From contig JAZGUH010000715.1 in assembly GCA_037893225.1 (NCBI GenBank), positions 372,001 to 436,000 of the forward strand: a stretch of DNA of 64,000 nt, read 5' to 3'. Below the pieces are notes generated by a model, which ran no database searches, was not told the DNA's origin, and worked only from the letters and a program-made list of their open reading frames with translations. Below, piece by piece: positions 57,185 through 64,000 of the stretch. Numbering within the stretch: position 1 is the stretch's first letter; every line of letters starts with the position of its first letter. This stretch comes from Hippasteria phrygiana (taxonomy: Eukaryota; Echinodermata; Asteroidea; Valvatida; Goniasteridae). The position numbers were made by a program, and so were the translations under genes.

Positions 57185-60100
57185 CAGGCCTTGAATTTGG
57201 AAATTTTTAGGGCAAGGCCACTTTGGCCTTGAATGAAGCAAAATTATCGAGGGCACCAAGGCCAGTAGGTAGGGCACCAAGGCCAAATAATATATGGAAA
57301 AGGGGCACGGAGGCTAAATGCAAATATTAATACTAATTATATTTGTATGCCCCGCTGTGTACTTGCATTGGTTGAGGCCCTAATTGGACTACTCTGCATC
57401 ATCCTCATTGATGATGTCAGAGTCTAACGCTACATCAGGAATGAGATCACTGTCAGTGTCAGAAGTAGCACTGGCAGTGCTTGATGCATCGGAGTCGGCC
57501 ATGTCGTTCACTTGAGAAGACCTGGGACCATATGGCTTGATATGAGGGCGTTTGAAGCGTCTCCCACTTGACCACCATCTTGCTACAGCTGCTTCAGGGT
57601 TGAAGAATTGTGGCTCAGGCCCCTGACTGCAGATCCGAAGCAAATCCTCAATGGTGCTTGTTTTCAGGCTGAGGCGCCAGTCTCCCAGGATTCGCTTAAT
57701 ACATGAGAACTGGCGTTCAACTTGGGATGTTGCAACAGGCAGTACCAATACGATGCGTACAAGATGTAGGAAGTTGCAGTATTTGGTACTCTTCTCCACC
57801 AACATCTTTTTCCAGAGTGGGAGGAACTTGTCATTCTTGTGATGCTTTTTGATATCATGTTTAACCTTCATCCACTCTCGTTCAACCTGTGTGATGTCAC
57901 ATCCTTTCTTGATGAGCAGTGGTTTGAAGTGGTCACACATCTCTTGAATTTCATCCAAGCCATAGTCAATCAGTTCATCTGACTCTGATGGGAAGTTTTG
58001 TGGATCCAATACTTCAGTCGCCATGAGCACAGGGTCATCCTTAAAGCTGGCAAACCTGTTGCCAATACATGTGATGATCTTGTCCACAATGTCCTCTGTC
58101 TGTCTGTTGAAGGTGTCTGTAGCTTGGGCTGCAATTTCAACATCCTTAAAGATGAAGGTTGACCGGCTGTCATCACCAACTGCTTCGTTTACTGCAGCGA
58201 GAACAGGTCTCAAATAGGGACCTGCTTTGTTTTTTTTCCTTCTTAGTGATGCCTGTGCCAGCACCACACTGCCTCTAACAGAAGAAAGAGGCAGGTCATC
58301 CCGCTGAAACTCCAAGGAAAGCTCGGCCATATCATCTACTAAGTCCTGGTATAAGGCCATATGAAGCACAAACTTGCAGGATTTGAGAAGCTTGAGGTAG
58401 CTCTTCATCTTTGCCGCATCAGCAGCAGGTATATCTTTACGCTGGCCAGTAGCTTGCTCCTCAAATTGTGTGGCCACACACTGGTAGTTAGTAGCTAGGC
58501 ATGTGAGGGCTTTTCGCCTATGGTCAATCCATCGCGTACCCTGTGACCGCACTGGTTTTACAACATGCTTCTTCAGCATGTCAGCCACAGCTTTCAGCTC
58601 CCGCCACCTCTTTGGAGATCTCTTGTACAGATAGTACAGTCTCATCATGAGCTCATCAATCTACACAGATTTAAAAAAGAAAAGAAAAAAAAGCCAAATT
58701 AATTCTTATAAATACATAATTTAACAATCATTTACATTCTGGCAGGCATAACAGATTTTTAGATAAATATCCTCAAACTTTCAGATGTGTATTTTTGTAA
58801 TTTAAGTAATTTGTGTTTATCTCTGCCCTTGCTAATAACAATTTATTGTATTTTCTCCATCAGAAAACTAACCTGGGTGAAATATGTATCCTTAAATGCA
58901 TCTTTTAAGGATAGCTCCAAGCGGTGTGCTACACAGTGCATCTTAATCATCCATGGGGCTACGGTACTGTGTTGGAACTTTGTCAAGATGCCATTGACCC
59001 TGCCAAAGTTAACTGAGGCACCATCTGCAGCTACAGAAACCAAACTACTGCTCAAGTCCAGATGACACTCCTCACACTTCTGGTTGATGGCCTTGTAAAC
59101 CCCATCTGAATCACATTTGCTGGGCTCAGTAATTCTGTGCAGTGGAGAAATAAATAAAATAATATATTACAATATATAAGGAAAAAAGCTATTTATCCAA
59201 GTTTTTATCGTTAAAACCAAATTTCAGATAAATTGAACTCAGTGTGAAAACATCACTGTTAAGTAAAGAAACTGAAGGACTAAAATGTATGCATGTTCAA
59301 TTGTGCTACTCATTGTCACACAAACTTACCCAAGCAGCTTTATCTTAGGAACACCATCCTCAATTATTTTTATGCTTACTACCTCCTTTTCAGACTGTGA
59401 TTTATCCGAGCTCCCATCAAAAAGCAGTGCGCAATAAAAACTGTCCTCGTGGAACTGCCTCTGTATGTCGTCACGCATGACTCCGGCAATCTGGCCAATA
59501 AATGACCTACATGCTTTGTTATTGTTGTAGGTGGTTCCCATGTGGACCCCATGTTTCTGCTCAATGGCAATGAGTGTTGGGTATAGTGTAAATGGCAGCT
59601 CGCAGTAGGCGATAGTATAGGCGATATCGAAGAGGCGACACATTCTCTCCTTTGTTTGTAGTGTCATTTCATTTAGGTTTTGGAGGACAGATGCTTCCTT
59701 CCTCTTGCCCTCCTTGGCCCTTACTGCAAGCATATGTGTCCTAGAAAGACTGTTTTTGCAGTGTCTTTCTTGATGCTCACAACAATAAGTGCACCAAAGT
59801 TTTTTTTACATATCCATTACTGCTGTTATACTGGATCCAATCAAATCCCCAGTCATCAACTGTCGCAGTCTTTGTCTTGCGGATAATGTTTGCCTGGCTG
59901 GTGGCAGTGTGTGATGAAGATGGACCTGGCTGGTCATCAGTTTCCATTTGATCTGCAGTGCCAGAGGATGGGGGTGACACCCCAACCTGTAATGGTTCCG
60001 ATGATGGTTTTGGTGATGCAGGTTTCCTATAATCAGAAAATACATAGGGAATTAAGGAGGTCTTAAAAGTAAAAGTAGAAATACTATTAACTTTTGATTA

Positions 60101-61344
60101 AAATATGTTTTAGATCAGTGCAGACAAAACAAGTTACATTGTAGGGGCCTACACACGTTACTCCGCATTAATTTGTCAAGTACAAAAAAAATTGACCAGA
60201 GGTCTCCCTGTGGGTGGTAAACCCGATCAAACAATTTGCATGAATAAGGATATTGATCATATCTTATTCATAAACAAACTGCTTTAAAAAACATTAAAAG
60301 CCGTCTACTTAAACAAACGACTAGACTAAACCCAAATAAAATATAAATAAACTAAATAAAATATATAAAATACAACTGAAAAGTTCATAGGACTTCCAAG
60401 TATTAAAATATAATTTGTATCACATTTGTAGCCAATTGCCAGCTTCAATCAAAATCACACCATGCAGCATAATGAATGTTTAAAAAATCAACAGCGAGCA
60501 GAGTTTTATTTTACAAAAATACATCAAAACGAACTTACCTGAAAAAGAAATCAATTTTGTTGCATTTGCTGGCTGACTTCTCTAGTTCGGTTTGGGCCGC
60601 CCGTTTCAATCGCTCTTTGCGCGGCATTGTTGAATTTTCCGACAAAAGTTTTCGTTTCAGAATGTAGGGTAAATAAGTTATTTATCCAAAACTTTTGACA
60701 ATCAGAACACCACGTGCACGCGTGTTATGACTACCCGTCGTTTGCCTCGTACACGAACCTCAATGCGTATTGTGTACCGCGCGTGCAAGTACTGAGAAAG
60801 AGAAAGTCGGTTGACTTTGCACGTAAGATCTGCCGTACGTACTCCTGCTGGTATGTGTGTGCGTACGAATACAGACATATATTTTTGCGGCGGGAGTGTC
60901 GCTGCTTGAAGTATCGGCACACTCCGAAACTGTGCAGCGCGCTGAAGGCTAGGCGCGCTACCATGCCATACCGTATCTGTGCGTACAGGGGATGGGAATC
61001 GCGAAGCCAGATTCAGTTTGTGGTTACATGTCGTTTACTATCGGCGGTGTGTACGTGTACGTGTACGTATGTGATTCAGCGAGATTTTAAGACAACTGAT
61101 CAGACTGGAATGACATCGAAATACAGTGACAATGTGTGTAAAAACAACTGAAATTAAGGATTGTAGTGGCTGTAATATAGGCTTATGGATGTTTTTGCAA
61201 AAAGGGCACGACGGCCAAGGTAAATATAGGGCAAGGCAAAACTGGCCGTGAAGACGGGGATTTTTTGTGGGGCACCTCTGCCAGTAAGAGGGCAACGACG
61301 GCACTGGCCGTCGTGGCCGTCATTCATTTCAAGCCCTGCAGTGT
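57179..61344 (-). mobile_element. hAT-type transposon, 4.15 kb, with 6-bp direct repeats
   Basis: The element is 57185-61338. The ends CAGGCCTTGAATTTGG and (inverse) CAGGGCTTGAAATGAA are inverted repeats. CAGTGT stands directly outside both (57179-57184, 61339-61344). Both subterminal zones carry repeated GGGCA..AAGGCC / GGCCGTCGTGGCCGTC words. It encloses a 4-exon transposase-like gene. Ends and gene together make a near-complete autonomous copy. Confidence 0.75.
57389..60627 (-). CDS. hAT-family transposase (ZNF862/KIAA1586-like), one frameshift
   Basis: Exons: 60627-60539 (MPRKERLKRAAQTELEKSAS), 60026-59330, 59134-58873, 58660-57389, with GT/AG borders. Exon 2 carries one extra base in an 8-T run (59800-59807); with seven the frame continues through KLWCTYCCEHQERH, a C-x2-C..H metal site, and the product would be 772 codons. 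Later motifs: LLFDGSSDKSQSEKE, VAADGASVNFG and HCVAHRLELSL (catalytic-core blocks of hAT proteins), and the C-terminal dimerisation block VLPVATSQVERQFSCIKRIL. An acidic tail closes it. The family includes domesticated genes, but terminal repeats and flanking direct repeats show this is a transposon copy. The homopolymer shift could be a sequencing error or a young mutation. Confidence 0.8.
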
Positions 61345-61453
61345 GTAAAAGTGCAAATTCTGGCTTTTACTGCAGTGAAGGAGTCCACTTGGGCTAGTAC
61401 GGTATTCCACGGCATATATCCGTACGGTAATGCACACGACTAGATAAGCATAC

Positions 61454-61740
61454 TGTAGCGCCGGTGCCGGTCGGTCGGCGGAGGGCGCTAGACCGGTACC
61501 ACAGCAGGGCGGTTGTAGCAGAGCCCCTGCTGGTCGGCTGGAAGGCCTGTTGCCGTGCGGCGCACGCGCAGTGACCCGTTTCCCCGAGCAACAAGCAGTG
61601 TGCGATTCCCCCCATTTTGTGTGAAGTCCTGAGTGTGTTTTGTGCTCGAATAAACGGCCTAGAGCCTTGATAACCTGAAGAAAGTGTGCCGGAGTGTTCT
61701 TTTCAAGTGTACCAGAGTCCCGCGCACGGTCTACGCTACA
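61454..61740 (+). mobile_element. 5' LTR of a Ty3/gypsy-type retrotransposon
   Basis: 287 bp bounded by TGTAGCG and CGCTACA, a perfect 7-bp inverted pair with the canonical TG..CA ends. AATAAA at 61649-61654 is the polyadenylation signal. The primer-binding site follows one base later. The 3' LTR lies outside the window, so the target duplication cannot be checked. Confidence 0.85.
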
Positions 61741-61741
61741 T

Positions 61742-61759
61742 TGGTGGCAGCGGTGGGAT
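61742..61759 (+). other. Primer-binding site complementary to tRNA-Leu
   Basis: TGGTGGCAGCGGTGGGAT begins with TGG and is the complement of a tRNA 3' end reading ATCCCACCGCTGCCA+CCA, which I recall as the end of animal tRNA-Leu with an AAG/TAA anticodon. Spacing from the LTR is 1 bp. Confidence 0.8.
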
Positions 61760-61802
61760 ACCAGAAAGGAACAAATCAGGTAAAACTTTGAGTTCTTGCG
61801 AC

Positions 61803-64000
61803 ATGAATCCACTGGGAAGGGATAGTCTGGTGTCCGACTCGCCACACGGCGCGGACACAGACTGGGATACAGCTCCACACAACGCAGGCCAATCGGGAGA
61901 TAAGAACGGCGGACCGTTCGTGACCCTGAGTGAGTTGGAATCCTTCTTGAGGGATAATCAAGGGAGTCTTCCTCGGGATAAGAGGGAGACTGGGGGGTCA
62001 TTGGGATCGGAATCTCTCATGTGGGAGGACGGGGAGAATAGAAAGCCCGAGATTGTAGATCAGAGAAGGGGAATTCATTACATTCTATGTTGCATTTGCA
62101 TCGATTCCCCCCAGACTAGTTACGAGTCCCTCAGTGGGCTGTCCCACGCCGCTGACTTCGGGGTGACAGACGCTCTGTTCCACCCGGAACGTTGCCGAGT
62201 CGCACCAGCCGGTGTGGCGGGGACAGTGCTTCACGGCGGGACACCGCACAACCCTTGTTCCGGCATGCCGGACGCCGGGCCCCGCGAGGGGCCGCCCTGT
62301 GCTGCGACGGCGACGGGGCAAATGCTGCGTTCCACACGGAACGCCGCCAAGCCACGTTCGCCGGTGCAGCGGGGGCGGAGCCTCGTGTGGGAACGGCCTG
62401 TGAGAGTCACGCCGGTGTGCCCGATGGGGGGGGGGGCCTCGCGGGGGGGCCGCCCTGCGCTGTACACGGCGGCGGGGCAAACGCTGCGTTCCACTCGGAA
62501 CGCCGCCGGGCCGCGTTCGCGGGGGCGGAGCCTCGTGTGGAGGGGGCCTTTGAGTTTCGCACCAGTACGCCACAGGAGGGACCGCACCGCGCTGGGTACG
62601 GCGGCGTGGCGGACACGCCGTTCCACACGGAACGCGGTCGCGCCGCGTCTGCCGACGCAGCAGGGGTTCGTCCGGAGACGCCCCACATTTGCTACACTGG
62701 CGTGAGTACCGGGAGCCACGAGGAACCAACCCCCGGGGCAGACACTAGCACAATGGGAACCATACCCCACACGGGAACGCCCCAGTCTACATGCCCCACG
62801 ACGGCAACGGTAGAGCCCCCATAACGGTGCCGGTGTGGCCAATCACTCCGCACGGGAGTCTATGGAGGGGAGCCACTCCGGGTGGGAGTCAATGGTGCGG
62901 AGGCAATCCGCACGGGAGTCTGTGGAGGAGAGCCACTCCGCGTGGGAGTCAATGGCGCGGAGGCACTCCGCGTGGGAGTCAATGGCGCGGAGGCAATCCG
63001 CACGGGAGTCTATGAAGGGGAGCCACTCCGTGTGGGAGTCAATGGCGCGGAGGCAATCCGCACGAGAGTCTATGGAGGAGAGCCACTCCGCGTGGGAGTC
63101 AATGGCACGGAGTCACTCTGCACGGGAGTCTATGGCGCGGAGTCACTCCGCACGGGAGTCTATGGAGGAGAGCCACTCCACGTGGGAGTCAATGGCGCGG
63201 AGGCAATCCGTACGGGAGTCCACGGAGTGAGACAGGCCAATCGGGAGGGGGGACCCGGGATCGCGGGGTGGCACCACACGGAGCCCCCATGCAGGACCGA
63301 GGCACCCTCCACCACAAAGGGGGTGCAGACTACCCCTGGTACCCACGGTGCCGCCGGGCGATCGGGAGACATACCAACACCACCACCCGGGATGAGCAAG
63401 GAGACAGCGGGACCGGGACATCCCGACCCGGGGAGTCGGAGGCCAGTGATGCTTCCTGACAGGTTCGACGGGGGCTCGTCGTGGTCCGACTACTTTATCC
63501 ATTTCGAGAGTGTTGCGGCGGTCAACCATTGGAGCGAGGCCGAGAAAGCAATGTTCCTGGCTTCCCATTTGAGGGGCACGGCCCGGGAGGTACTTGCGGA
63601 TATGGAGCCGGAGGCGCGAGAGGAATATTCCTCCCTCCTCGAGAACTTCGAACGACGGTTCGGGGTGGCCGCCCAGATCCCATTGCACCGGGCGCAGTTG
63701 TCTACGCGCGTGAGAGGCCGCGGTGAGTCACTTGGTAGCTTGGGACAATCAATTCGGCGGTTAGTCAACCAGAGCTACCTGAAGCTACCCACACAGGCCC
63801 GCGAAGATCTGGCGGTGGAGGCCTTTCGCAACGCACTAGGGAACGAGCAGTTGCAATTCCACATCTTCTCCAGAAAAGCGGCGACATTGACCGAGGCAGT
63901 CACCCTTGCGGCCGAGATGGAGGCCTTTCTCGAGTCACAGGCGCACAGGAAAGGGAGGCCAGGGACCAAAGACGTTCGGCTGGTAGTCCAACCTCCAACC
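61803..64000 (+). pseudogene. gag polyprotein of the gypsy element, broken, runs off the window
   Basis: The ATG at 61803 opens MNPLGRDSLVSD; the frame then shifts in the Ala/Arg-rich repeat zone (about 62180-62330), continues in the frame that carries NAAFHTERR and NAAFHSERR repeats, meets one TAA at 62822-62824 and stays open from there to the window end. From 63449 the sequence MLPDRFDGGSSWSDYFIHFE, FLASHLRGTAREVLADMEP and LLENFERRFG is the Retrotrans_gag fold (capsid-like), with RLVNQSYLKLPTQ after it. Protease, reverse transcriptase and integrase would lie beyond 64000. A very long repetitive N-terminal extension before the capsid domain is unusual for gypsy gag. The frameshift and stop mean this copy is probably dead. 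Confidence 0.75.
62845..63225 (+). repeat. 60-bp in-frame minisatellite within gag
   Basis: About six to seven 60-bp units, each made of two related 30-bp halves. In the gag frame they read GVNGAEAIRTGVYGGEPLRV with small changes. Upstream (62170-62640) is a separate set of longer, looser repeats around FHTERR. Confidence 0.85.

Noticed and set aside
57389..60627. A domesticated ZNF862/KIAA1586-like host gene
   Set aside because: Terminal inverted repeats and a flanking direct repeat surround it, so it is better read as a transposon copy.
1..64000. Frequent TACATGTACATGTA palindromes as regulatory sites
   Set aside because: They occur everywhere, in introns and between genes alike, and look like a genome-wide compositional or microsatellite habit.

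Overview
This window is nuclear DNA of an animal. Genes are split by many GT-AG introns, there is no compact operon layout, and the sequence is full of small inverted-repeat elements, SINE-like tRNA sequences and palindromic TACATGTA runs. A RacA/RhoBTB-type gene and an N-RAG-TP-like (RAG1-related) transposase fit an invertebrate, most likely a non-vertebrate deuterostome such as a lancelet. The species assignment is a guess; I cannot search databases.

Layout. 0-1.2 kb: an ORF with two C2H2 zinc fingers and a proline-rich tail. 1.2-13.1 kb: no confident gene, but a TATA/hairpin/tandem-repeat block at 3.2 kb, a hairpin-ended repeat at 4.4-5.6 kb, a 1.1 kb palindromic MULE-like element with a 10-bp target duplication at 8.4-9.5 kb, and a 200-bp satellite array bracketed by inverted arms at 11.25-12.8 kb. 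13.17-22.88 kb: the most interesting object, a candidate complete transposon of 9.7 kb with TTAA at both ends. It carries a THAP zinc finger on the minus strand and, on the plus strand, an apparently intact 10-exon, 971-codon transposase that combines the RAG1 N-terminal zinc region, a RING finger and a DDE-like core. 22.9-26 kb: two foldback elements built of degenerate short repeats.

27.2-49.6 kb, minus strand: a complete 10-coding-exon RacA/RhoBTB gene (Rho-like domain, two BTB domains, C-terminal region; 595 codons). All exon phases join without a break. Its introns are packed with SINE-like tRNA copies, hAT-type MITEs, a decayed retroelement ORF split by a cAMP-response-element-like (TGACGTCA) tandem repeat, and a dead mariner copy that sits exactly at the splice donor of the first coding exon.

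50-57 kb: no gene; nested and clustered inverted-repeat elements. 57.2-61.3 kb, minus strand: a near-intact hAT-type transposon (4 exons, one 1-nt frameshift in a homopolymer). 61.45 kb to the end: the 5' LTR, tRNA-Leu primer-binding site and broken gag of a Ty3/gypsy-type retrotransposon that runs off the window.

Only the RacA/RhoBTB gene looks like an ordinary host gene. The rest of the coding capacity is that of mobile elements, several of them nested, so the window reads as a transposon-rich segment in which one conserved gene has kept its reading frame.
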